Source of the DNA: Apostichopus japonicus
Taxonomy: Eukaryota; Echinodermata; Holothuroidea; Aspidochirotida; Stichopodidae
NCBI RefSeq assembly: GCF_037975245.1
Contig: NC_092568.1
Span: 1,056,001-1,120,000 of the forward strand
Length of the DNA: 64,000 nt
Reading direction: 5' to 3'
Made by a program: the position numbers and the translations under genes
Shown: piece by piece, positions 48,667 through 60,376 of the stretch
Numbering within the stretch: position 1 is the stretch's first letter
Layout of the letters: each line of letters begins with the position of its first letter
Notes under the pieces: generated by a model
The model's database searches: none
Told to the model about the DNA's origin: nothing
What the model saw: only the letters and a program-made list of their open reading frames with translations

Positions 48667-48726
48667 TCAGAGACTGTGGTAGTTGGCAGAGCTGATGAGC
48701 ATGGACGACACGGTGAGGATCGTCAT
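48667..48726 (-). other. Upstream ORF 1 in the NCX leader (19 codons)
   Basis: If the 48726 acceptor is used, the exon begins directly with ATG and encodes a 19-residue peptide (starts MTILTVSSM) ending TGA at 48667. It is in a different frame from the NCX ORF. A role in lowering NCX translation is inference. Confidence 0.4.
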
Positions 48727-51700
48727 CTGTTATGAGGAGAACAGAAGAATTATTGCAAAACAACAACAGAGTACAGGCAAATATTGACTGTTAGAGAATA
48801 CATCATATATATATAAACTGTATGACACAGTACTCGGTCACCTAGTAATTGAATGCAACTTTCGCGAATAATAATATCTCCTTCTAGAGAAGAAGAGGAA
48901 GAATATTCCTTTTGCAAACAGAGTAAATTATCAACCGATACCATATATTCAATCCTCATCTAATCAGCCAACAAATGACATGGAGCAGAAGACGCCACAA
49001 CATGCACAAAATTAAAAAGGGCAGAAATAATCCCTTTATCTGTAGCAATAATCACTGCTATCTTCTTGGCTCGGCGAAGAAATGTTTATTTTTACTGTCT
49101 TGAATTCGAATGGAAATGAACCACAGGATCCTTAACATCACACGTCAGATCGAGAGGATAAGAAATTTGAAATGTTTCCTAAGTGCGCGATAAAACCAGT
49201 GGATTTCCTGTATATTGCCATGGGGACGTGATAGAGAAAAGGAGAATAAAAAATACCGAGAGCAGATACATTGCCTTGAAATTTATTGCAAACCAAACTT
49301 AAAGGAGAGATACAAAACTTAAAGATTTTGGGGAGATTTGACGACCAGTCTTTACCGCTGATAGTTTTTTGTTGTTTCGAAAAGGCTCTCAAACATATTT
49401 TCTTGCTCTTCAGTCTTCATTCAATTTGATATTAAAATGAAACTGTAAATTTTTTGAAACAGAAATATGGTTCAATTGAAAGAGTCGGTCCTGCAGGGTG
49501 GAATACTGCCGTTAAAGTTTTCCCAAGGCAAACAATCCTTTAAATGAGTAATTAAGTCCTCTTTGGCTAGCTATAAAGTCTGTTCACAACGTAAAGTAAC
49601 ATTCATTGGTTTGATATATAGAACCATGCTCGTATTTCACCGTCATCATAAGAAACTGATAAACAAGATTGCTAATCAAGACATTCCTTCTTGGAAGTGT
49701 TTTTGTTGTAGCTAAGATTAAATGTCCAGCTCTGTAGATTGGAATGTTATCAGAGAAGAAATGTCATTAAAATGTCTGTATTATTTTGTCTTTTCAGTAC
49801 AAGTGTATAATTTGCAAATACTATATATACGATGTAAATGAGTTTTGTAAACTAAATTGACATCAAAGGACATTTAGTTCAGATTTGTCTGTATAATACT
49901 ACATGTTATAATGTTATTATTAGTACTGCAGGCGGCCTCAATATTTCCACTCTTTACTGGCTAGAGGACAGAGGACTTTTGCCGTTTGCCAGTACAAACA
50001 AAGAAAAGGCAGCACTGGCAATTTTAGATTATACAAAAAAAATATTTAAAAAAATAATCTTAAATCTTCTTAAAATTTTACACAAATTTAGAAATACAGA
50101 ATGGGTAGACATGATATTACAAATTAAGATAAAAAGCAATGAATGCTACAAACAAATTTGTTCATACACCAAGGAACAAGGGAAGAAGGAGAATGGAAAG
50201 AGAGGTAAAATCTATAATCTCATTATATTATACATATAAAGTAGTTGACAGACTTTTAATGTCGTTTTGAAATGTCATGGGAAGTACATCGACTGCACGG
50301 CTGCCCTCATAGTTTCAAATTACTTCCATCGTTTCATAAGAAATAATTACATCCCTCTTCCATGCCTTCTATCCTGCACATGCTTCCAATTTGTGTATGG
50401 TTTTAATGAACACCGTGACTAACCAACACTGACAGTCTTCCATCATTATCATACAATTTAAACGCAATTTAGCAAAACCCATCTCTGTTGTTGTTCTCGA
50501 AAGCCCCTTTCTTCACAATTCAATCATCCTCTTTTCTGAAAGGCCTAATTTCTCTCACAAAACTTTTTTTTCATTTTTTTCCTCCCCGTCCTTCCACTTT
50601 GTACAGTTTCCATTATGATTAACTAACTCACTCTGTCATCCACGTTATAGTAATACACAACAGCACACTAAATGAAAGTGCTGTGTTATTATATATACCA
50701 CTACATGTAGGACAGAGATCTGTGAGTGAGAGAGAGCTATATATGTGGCAGCCTGTACGTATAGTGGCTACGAGATAGATTGCTGTTAAAGGGTATATAT
50801 TACAAACAGGCTGTATGCAGTGTAATAAATAAATGGTATGTGGGGAGTCTGAAAGCTGGCACATTGCAATTTACATGGGCACAATAAAATGGCTCTAATA
50901 CGCTGGCATCTGTCACACACAGAGGAACACGAAAGGTGAGCACAGGCGTTACAACAGACGGCCGACCGAGATGAATGTTCGGTCTCAAAAGTTCCGCCTC
51001 GGATTCTCTCTTACTTAGGCTCATAAACGATTCTGAATCGTTTTTTTTTCTTTTCTTCAATCAGAATGAACTGTACAATTTTCCCCAGTATTCAGCTTTC
51101 AAAAGTAGTTTGCGGAGCTTTAACATTTTACTACCATGCAGCCTGCAGGATTGAATTTCGTGAGAATATTTGATCAATCGATATATCGATTCAAAACTGC
51201 AAATATGAACAGTGCAAGATGGCATAAAAATTTAAAGATAGAATTCGTTTATTTACTTTCAAATATTCCTAGAAAGGTTTTCTTGGAGATGAGTAAGAGG
51301 GATTCTAGTATAAATGCACAAATATTTGCCTTTCGAGTCATTGTTAGCGCATGACGATAGTCCCAGGGGAAGTAATAGTATTAAAGAGTGATATCTTTCA
51401 CTGCCTGGGACCACATCCCACCCTTTAACAAATCTGATTGCAAAGTCATACAAATGATATGGCATTTTATGCTTATCATTCCCATTACAACAAAAGTAAT
51501 TAATACTTCTTCTTTGTTTGCAGGCAGCTCATCAGTTTAATACAGTACGCTATATAATCATCGTGAAGGCAAAATCATGATTAAACTGTTGTTTACATTA
51601 TTCTGTTTTCATCAGTCCATTTCTCTTTCAACTTTACATTAACTTGAGTTGTCAATTTCAATTTCTACTATTTACCAATTAGTGCCAGTCCTTCCATGGA

Positions 51701-51965
51701 ACTTATAAGGTTGACACAATCACTAACTGCCTAAGAGACAATAAATCAACTTTGTGAGAGAAATATCTAGCCAAAGTTATGTACAGTAATGCACAATAGC
51801 AATGTAAACTATGAAACAAATACCTGCACTTTAAAAAAATTGCCAAACTCCTCTCTCCATCCACCCCCCCAATTTGCTCCCTAATTACTATCATACCCCT
51901 CTCCCCCCCCCCAAAAAAATTATGTGCAAAATCAATACCTTTACTGCATACAAATGAACAAATCA
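48727..51965. other. 5' intron or upstream DNA of the NCX gene
   Basis: Begins with the acceptor-side pyrimidine tract at about 48727-48745 (minus strand). The rest is AT-rich with no exon or named repeat. C runs occur near 51860-51910. Confidence 0.6.
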
Positions 51966-51973
51966 GAATAAAG

Positions 51974-53781
51974 TAGTGTTGCGCCGATAATCGTTTTCAA
52001 TATCGGTATCGGCCGATATTTGCAATATCGGCAGCATATCGGTATCGGTAAAATTTTGCCTAATTGCCGATAACAGCAAGCCGATATTGAACTTTTTTTT
52101 CACAGCAGAGCTACTTATTTATACTTGCAATGATTTGTTAATCTGCCCAAGACGATCCATTTCTTTAGCGTCAGTTAAACTCTTATTCATTTTCGATTAA
52201 TATCCATGGAAACCTGACCCTCCGTAACCTCTAAAACACGTCTACGGCGCGCGAATATAACCAATGACCTTCGTGAACCTTGGCCTACACATAGCATTAG
52301 TGCAGCATGTATACACTGTACTGTACTAACCATTCATTTTCTCAAAGGCCTCCGTGAAAACCTTGAACATGATGCATAACTGCACTTTTAATTTTCCGCG
52401 AACACACTGCCGATTTCCCGCCGGTGTTCGCCCAGCGAACACGCCGAGCACGCGAGCATAAAGGCGTAGTGTCCAGGGGCCCGCCTTAGGGCCTTGATGG
52501 GGTCATGGGGTAGAACCCCTTGTGGGGATCCTGGGGGATAAAGCCCCGAAAAATTGGCTTTTTTTTGCGTGTCTGGCGATAAAAAAAAAAATCGCAGTTG
52601 AGTATGCAAAATAATTTTCTTATTTAAATTGTCACGAAACAGATGAAAATTTTAAAATGACAAGTTAGAGTAGCTATATTATGTTATAAAATGAAAAGAG
52701 ATTTAATCTGTCTTTCAATCTTTAAAAAGTGCAACTTACAAAACTTCCGATATTATGAAACAAACAACGTTCAGCAAAGCCCTGTCTCTAGACTGCCTAA
52801 CAATGAATAGCGTGCACAATGCGTACATTTTTACAACTGCGGTGTTTAACCCTATACCCAACTACCGCCGTACATGTGCTGCGAATTTTCCCAGGTACCT
52901 TCCCAAACACACTGTAAGCTCATCCCCTGTGTAACACCTGTTTGTTAACATTTTTTGGCAAGTTGCCAGGGAACTTTTCAGTTACGTGAGATCCGTAACC
53001 GCCGAGGTGGTTAGGCTATTTGCTATACAATTAACTATGGTAGGATATTATTTTTTCCGTATTTTTGGAAATTCTAGAAAATACTTTCTTTTATCCCCCG
53101 CTTAAAAACAGATGTGGTCTTACGGTATATTCATAAATGGATGCACTAGAGCCTTGTTTACATGACATTAGTTGCATTTAGTACAATATGCCAGTTTTGC
53201 GTGAATTTTTCGAAAGTGTTTTGTTCGATCTTTCGTAATATTTGAAAGGTGTACCACCTTACTTTCCGTACACAATTGGTCATTTCTCTACTGATTTTCA
53301 TTTTTTTTCTTCTCTATACGGTCAAGTGAATAAGTTGTACATTGAGTATAAACTCAATAAATTATCATTTTTACATTGTGATCGACAGTTCGTAACCTAA
53401 TTAAGATGCAATTTTGCAAGCATACGTTAACACTATAGCTACTTGTAAGTCTTTACGATGTTAAGGCTCACATTTACTGCGTCCATTTTATTATCGCGTG
53501 CAGCGCTGCAGTGAAAAAGATTCTGGTTGGATTTCAATTATAATTCTCTTTTTCAAAATCAGGAAAAAAGTCATTCTTTTCAACTTAGGACAAAAGGAAA
53601 ACAAAACACCATATTTTGTTGTTTACTTGAAGATTTATTTGTGAATGTATGCATGACTAAAAGTACGATTTTGCCTTTATTTTGTCTGTTAAAAAATATC
53701 GGTATCGGTATCGGACCGATATTGGGATGATAATATCGGATATCGGCCAAAACCGATATTGGTAATATCGGCGCAACACTA
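51974..53781 (+). mobile_element. hAT-type DNA transposon, non-autonomous, 1.8 kb
   Basis: Terminal inverted repeats of 16 bp, TAGTGTTGCGCCGATA, are perfect. The 8-bp target duplication GAATAAAG is present at 51966-51973 and 53782-53789. Both ends carry dense clusters of ATATCGG/CCGATAT over about 100 bp, plausible transposase-binding sites. The interior (including a G/C-rich stretch near 52480-52560) has no transposase-like ORF, so it depends on an enzyme from elsewhere. Confidence 0.93.
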
Positions 53782-53789
53782 GAATAAAG

Positions 53790-56700
53790 GCTATGTTAAT
53801 TTGAAACTAAAATTTTGAAATAATGGGCATTGCTTGATATCATTTGTGTTAAGACCATCCATTATTCCCAGCAATAGCCTTTATGACAAGAACGACACAA
53901 ATTCACCAAGCAATATAATTTTATGAATGAAAAAAAAATTCAAACAAGCTTCGGTTCATACATACAGAAAATCTTAAAATAGCATACACATTGGTGTGTC
54001 AAGGAAAGTTTTCAATTTAACCAAATATTGAAACATCAATAAACATTTCCTAATATTCAATATGCTGGATGATGCACGGTCAGCAGTCTTCCAATTCTCG
54101 ACCAAAATGATATGATATTTATGAACAAAATGAATATTATTGAATTTTTCATATAAGTTTGAGGCAGTGCAACGTACACAGACTTTGAAAAAAATCCCAG
54201 ATATGTGAGGACAGATTTATCAGGAATAGGAAAGTTTGACAACCTCCTATGCCGACAAAAAGTTTCATAATAATAACAGTACATACTTGTTGTACGTTTC
54301 ACACCTTATTGATCCGGTAATGTCCGTCTCTTCAAATAAGTTTTTACATTTATTTGTTTCTTTAATGCTTTAGCACCTTCTAAGGTCGGAAATCTGTACA
54401 AACGTGAATTATGTAAGGTCATAATAGGAGGTTAAATCCTTGGCAATGCTCCACTGCGATTCTCACCATAGTTGTTGGGGGTATAGGCCAATCGATCAAC
54501 TTCAAGTTATACACACCACTAAAGCAATAATACTGTGATATTCATCCTTGTGTTAATTACTTTTGCAATTTGTTTCTGAATATAATTTTCTGTCCTTGTA
54601 CTTTATGAATAAAAGAGAATGTTGCAACTCTTAAACATGAAACTGTTTTACCAGTAACTACCTGTAATTGTCTGTAAAATTGCAGTAAACAAACTGTAAA
54701 CACAGGACCAGCCGCAAAGAAGTTACATTTTAAAGACTTATAGAAATTTAAAAACCATTCTAATAAAGTTGACCTTTACACCATGCTAAGACTATGTGCC
54801 ATCTGTACTGCCCCCAGTTATTCATCAACAGTATGAGAACTTTGGCACGGTCTTTGTGGTGCAAATGTGTATTGTATGTGCGTTGAGTATGAGCATAGAC
54901 CTGTGCATTGTATATGAATAAAGATTTTCCATTGAAAGTCACTGATATCAAACAGAACAGATCCCCACAATTCTTTTTTTGTGTAGATCCTACTGTAATG
55001 TAAGATAGAAATTGATTTGGCAGGTCCCCATGACTTCTAGGAGAGGATGAAGAATCTGTCTTGGATGTAACATGGAATGCCAAGACTTGTTAACTTAAGG
55101 GAGTTGTTAAATTCAATTATTCCAGCAATTTGAAATGTCATTACCTGTTAATGTGCAAACAGCCTACAGACACATACTGTACATCTCCAAGAATATGCCT
55201 CAGTTTTGACACCAACATGACACTTCCTCAAAGAAGAGGAAGGGAAAATAAACATGCTGATGTATAAATTTCAATGTAAACTTACAGATGACAGTTTTCT
55301 GAACATATTTCACTTGCAGCAATGAACTATGAGTGACTCCCATTATAAAGACATGGTATATATCTTGGATGGACTGAACCTATTGAAAGGAAAATATTTT
55401 TCAAAATTGTGTTTGCATTTTCTTGAGCATGCTAGACTGTGGAGGATGCTAATCATAGAATTTTGAAAGCCATAATATTCACAACATGCTGGATAGTCTA
55501 ACAATTAAGGCACAATTGTTTCTGTTATTGTAATCTATGTAATTGATTTCCATATAACAACTGTTAATAGTCATTTCTAGAAGATTTTTAAACTACTGTA
55601 TTAATAGTGTATTTCAATCAAGATGCTAAAGAATGGCAATTAATTGTATCCTGCCATTTCATTTTGATAATTGAGTAAATTTAGGAAACCAATGTGTTGG
55701 AAACATTTTGATGTCTTGTCTCGATATAAGGTTCATGTCTTTTGAGACCTAACTCTAGTCTGAACACTCAAATCTGTGTCAAAAATATCCAAATTGACGT
55801 CACTAAAAACCTCATTCAAACCATGGGACATTTATTAAACATGTACTCCGAACTGAAAATAATAGGCATTATAACATTATATGTTTCTTACTGGTACCAC
55901 CATAGCATTTGTTTTTTTACATTATATGACCTATTCTTTCTAGTCATTGACTACACACTACTCGAGACAAAATGAAGGTATCCTAATTTTGTTGAAGAAC
56001 TATTTACTAATCAGCCTCATTTTAACTTTGTCTCGGTATCATTGGCCTCAATTTGTTTGGCAACAGAAAGTCTGACTAAATTACAGAACATCACAGAACC
56101 GACCAGATAGGTTCACTCTATTGTCTGCTAATTACTGTAGACTCTGCAATCTTAGTTGTGCAGTAATTAACACTAGATAGCTAGATCTACTTAGAAAGCA
56201 AGGACTTTCTTATGCTAGCATGTAGTGACAGATAGCTTTCTGCTGACCTTTATGTTATGAACTTTCACCGTTTGCCGCCCGTTGTCGCCCAGCTAGCTTT
56301 GTTTCCATTGTTCTAAACTGTAGTTCTTCTTTATTATAATCATCAATGGGTCAGATCTACTAGGCAGAAGTTACTAGAAGACTTTTTGATGTTATATTTA
56401 TGTTTTAAGAATTCCAATCATGTAATAGTGGTTTGTTATATTAGTGCACTGTGGTCAATAAATTACTCATCATTCCTTTCCTGCAGTGCTTGAGCCTGAT
56501 AAATCTAGCATGTGACTAACTGTCCTTCGTTCTGGTTCTGCTTGGTGAATCTGATTCATAGTTGCAGGTGTGTTGTCTTCTCTATAAGTTTATATAGAAC
56601 TGGAGCCATGTGGACATTTCTACCTTACAAGCAGTACCTATGTAAGACGTCATTAAATGACTCATTCAAGTAACAGTTTTCAAACAAAATACCACTTAGG

Positions 56701-58094
56701 CCTTTAATAGGATAGTGTAGGCCTACTACATGGTTTTATGTGTATAACTGTTGCTTCCATATTTGTTTTCTCTTTCTTTTTTCATCTTTAGGAAGATATT
56801 AGAAATCACTGTTTCTCTGGGAATATATGATTAAATTAATATCCATGTTGCAGCCACAGACTACTTCTCACTATCTATACATTACCATATAGAAATTCCA
56901 AAATAAATTTCAGATTTATTAGACCTATTCTGAAATAACTCTAAGGCAAATTTAACTTCTCAAAGTGGTAAAGAACAAGTATTGCAAAAAACAACTAATA
57001 TAAGTACCAATTAATGTAGGAATAAACTCTGAATCTGAATAGTAACTAAAAGTATAATTGAAGTCATGCAGTCACTTACAGCAGGCCCACCTAAGATTTT
57101 TATCTAGTCTTGCCTGTCTGTAGGCCTAATCCCTCAAATGGGACTTGTACAAATTGCTACATACACTAGCCTAACTTGCCCCTGGTGTATCAGAATGGAA
57201 CTTGCAACTTTCTTTCTTTCATATATATTATGAATCTATTCAAGGATGTATGTTGACAAAATCATTCCGAAAGTTACAAGTTTATAGCCTAGCCTATCTT
57301 TTTACTCCTATACGTGAGTGTGACCTTAATTACTTAAGCCAGCTAGCTGCAAGAATGTTTGAAGTTTGCAATTTGGATTTTCTCAGAGGACTGGTGTTAA
57401 AGTTACTCTTTCTAACTTAATTGCTAACACAGTGTTACACTCTATATACTGACACAATTGTACTTCTATGCCTATCGACATAGCCTAGATATAATAGTAC
57501 TTAGTAGTCTAAGGGCTAGCCTACATTTTGTCTCTGTTTTTCTCCTTTCCTGCCCTAATTTTCTTTATCTTTTATTCATTTCAGAATTCTCTTAGCTAAG
57601 ATTTCAGTGTATAATGTTGTGCTTTCTACCAATGATAAGTCAATCACTACCAATGACACCCATCGTGTATTCAAGTTATGACAATGAATGACATTGCTTT
57701 ACATAATAACCCAAATTGTCGCTTAAAGTTCGAATTTGAAAGTTTTGATTGGTAGTAGATCAATAACTGCTATAATCCCAAATGCCTGCCTTACAATTCT
57801 TAGAACTAGTAGACCTATGATCATATCTAAAACGGCATAACTTAAAATAACCATCATACTTAACCGTTACGCATTATCGAACCTAACCAGTTCCCCCACT
57901 CAGCCTCAATTCGAAACCTTATTGTCATTTACTGAGCAGTGCAAACATTACATAGCTGGTTTAATTCAACGGAAATGGAATAGCGTCTGTAACAAGACAA
58001 ACTTTGAGAAATGTAACGTTAGATTTGTAGATTACCTAATATTTTCAGTAGGCTAGCTAGTACAATTGATGTGAAAAATTTCTATCATTTTACT
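53790..58094. other. Unassigned AT-rich DNA upstream of the NCX exon
   Basis: No gene, RNA or transposon was recognised. ORFs up to 107 codons (minus, 54760-55083) carry no family motif. Confidence 0.6.
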
Positions 58095-58900
58095 TAATAA
58101 CTACTTACACTATGAGAGTTACTCCACGAAGTACATCCAGCAGAAATATCCAGAAACCGCTCGAAAAAAATTTGCTCTGCTCAAAAATCCTACCTCACAC
58201 TGTTCCCACTTCAGACATTAATTGCCAAATGTGTCTCGCAGCATGCGCGTACCTATACCCGTACACTATACGGAAAGCCACGCGTAATTGCCTACGTGCA
58301 TGTGGCTGAAAAACTGTAATAGTGTGATTGTTTTAATATATTGTACGATCTCGTTGCAACTAAAGGTTGTAACACTGTACTCACGAGGAGCACATTTAGT
58401 ACTATATTAATGATCTGCCTATCCCGGATATTCGTTCGGTTACATGTGTGTTAGTAAACACTATCCAGGGACCTGTCTCTGGCCCCATCGATTATAAACG
58501 CTCCCTAACAAAAGACTTACATTGACGTCATCCACCTAATTCCGTTATTTGCTTTTGTGTCGATGAGTTTACTCTTCAGCACATGATAAAAGGAGATTCG
58601 AGGAGAATTCTAATAGCAAAAGATTTCATGCCGCGAAAATGTCAAATATTTAGAGAGGAGCTTACGTATAGAGAGGAAGTGTAACTTGACAGCCGATATC
58701 ACGGCGTTCATAGCACTTAAATAATTTCCGATATACACTATACATGCTCAATGTCGCCCGTAAGTCTGTAACCTATTTTACGCGGTGTTTGTTGTAGTGT
58801 TAGGCCTATATGATTTTTTTTTAAAATTTTTATGACGTGTTCAGGTGATATGTAGCATCTCGTGCCATCGTCAATTCATCAAACGACTATAATAGCCTAC
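58095..58900. promoter_or_regulatory. CpG-rich patch, possible promoter or 5' noncoding exon
   Basis: CG dinucleotides are clearly denser here than in the flanks. A full cAMP-response palindrome TGACGTCA lies at 58523-58530. On the minus strand, GT|GTAAGT at about 58103-58110 could be the donor of a noncoding NCX 5' exon. This is inference from composition only. Confidence 0.25.
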
Positions 58901-59189
58901 AAGACTGACCATTCCATACTTCCGGGACTGAATTAACAAAAGGGTACGATGATCCCAGGGCCAGTACTCCAATCTAGAGGGCCGTCCCGAAATTAAGGAG
59001 GGAGAAAAAAATCATCAGTATAGTGGCTCCCATATGCAGCACACTTAAAATGGCTCGATGTTTCAAAGTACCGTATTTTCTGGTGGTTCTTGTAAAGGTT
59101 CAATTTATTCACAGACGCCGAGGATTTTTGTAAAATAGACAGTTATACTTGTGTCAGCGTAGGTAGGCTACTTTTACTAGTGGCCCAGT

Positions 59190-59390
59190 AAAATTCTTGC
59201 ATGAGCGACGATTATTCTGATTTTTTTAGCATATTTGGGACAAATGATACCGATGACCTATAATCAAATGGAATCTTGCATCGGTTGCCGCAAGTCTACC
59301 CACGGCTAGAGCAGTGCCCCACAATTCATATCTGGCACAGTTCGAGCGATTGAACCACTGCAGTACACTTAGCTGCTAGGAAACGGAGCA
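59190..59390 (-). repeat. Diverged interspersed repeat with GGTCATCGGTATC, second copy
   Basis: The minus strand has GGTCATCGGTATC (59246-59258) followed by 'aaatatgctaa'. Upstream is a tRNA-like stretch 'agcagctaagtg...gtggttcaatcgc' that could be the relic of a SINE head. Box B is not convincing. Confidence 0.4.
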
Positions 59391-59982
59391 GATCTAAGGC
59401 ATATTCAGGGACGGCGGAAACATTTTCTATACTGCCAGTGTGGTTTTCAAAAAGCGGCCCGCAGAAATGTATGTTCAACGTATGTTGGGCCGTACAATGT
59501 TTTTATACAACTAGAAATCACTGTATGGGGAAACATCGGAATTTCATTGAGAGAAAAGCAAAACTTTAAATATTTTATACTTATTGAGGGGTGGGGTACG
59601 TACTCACAGGGCCTTCTGAGATTTTCCCCACATACGATATAAGTATCGATCATGTAGTGTCAAATTAATGTAGCGCTCGGCAGAGTTGCTAAATGATTTC
59701 ACGGCGGCCAGTAGAAGATCAATCGGAGTCCTACAGACCCCACCCCTGGGGCTAAGGTAAGTTTCCGGAGTTGCACGATGACGTGTCCGTGATCTACCGT
59801 ATATCTTCTGTAAGATCTCCAATCCAATCAGTGTGAAGGTTTTCTATAAACTGAGGTGACCGGCCAGGCCAAGTGTCTAAGTATAATAGTCTAGGGGAAG
59901 TGCACAGGAGAAAGTTATACCCCTTTAGTTTTGCTCCATCTCTGAATATTAATGGCCGAATTATTTCCGCAATACATATGTG

Positions 59983-60368
59983 CAGTGGCGTAGGAAGATA
60001 CTTTTGAGTGGGGGGGGGGGGGGCTGAAGACTGATGGCCGGCCTGGGGGAGGGGTCTAAGGGGAGGGGGTGTCCCACTCCCCTTTGGATTTTTTTTGCAT
60101 TTCCAGGTGGCCTCAGATGCAATTTGGTGCAATATAGCACACTTCAACACCCACTCCATTTTGTAAATAATTTTGCATTTTCACCTGGCATTAGATGCAA
60201 TTTGGTGCTCCAAATGAGATTTTTTTCTGATTTGGAAATGAAAAAGGGGTTTTCTGACTTGCTGAGCGGGGGGGGGGGGGTGGGCGGAATGATACTTCCG
60301 CCCCCAATATTTTTCACTGGGGGCTGGCGCCCTCCCCCAGCCCCCCCCCCCCGGTTCCTACGCCCTTG
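59983..60368 (-). mobile_element. hAT-type MITE, second copy (inverted relative to the 9782 copy)
   Basis: On the plus strand it starts CAGTGGCGTAGGAA and ends TTCCTACGCCCTTG. It is flanked by a perfect 8-bp duplication CATATGTG at 59975-59982 and 60369-60376. It is 386 bp, aligned along its length with the reverse complement of 9782-10130, including the 'gaaaaaggggttttctgact' block. Long G and C runs near both ends can pair. Confidence 0.93.
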
Positions 60369-60376
60369 CATATGTG

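Larger units (their letters stand above)
48375..48726 (-). other. 5' leader part of the NCX exon (5' UTR)
   Basis: This is untranslated sequence upstream of the NCX start. The best acceptor is a pyrimidine-rich tract ending CATAACAG, which places the exon start at 48726. A second usable acceptor (TCTTCCCTGCAG) would start the exon at 48614. A CA/GT-rich tract sits at about 48490-48520. The long form holds at least four upstream AUGs, listed separately. Without a transcript the choice between the acceptors is open. Confidence 0.65.

Noticed and set aside
54760-55083. 107-codon minus-strand ORF
   Set aside because: No recognisable family and no supporting context.
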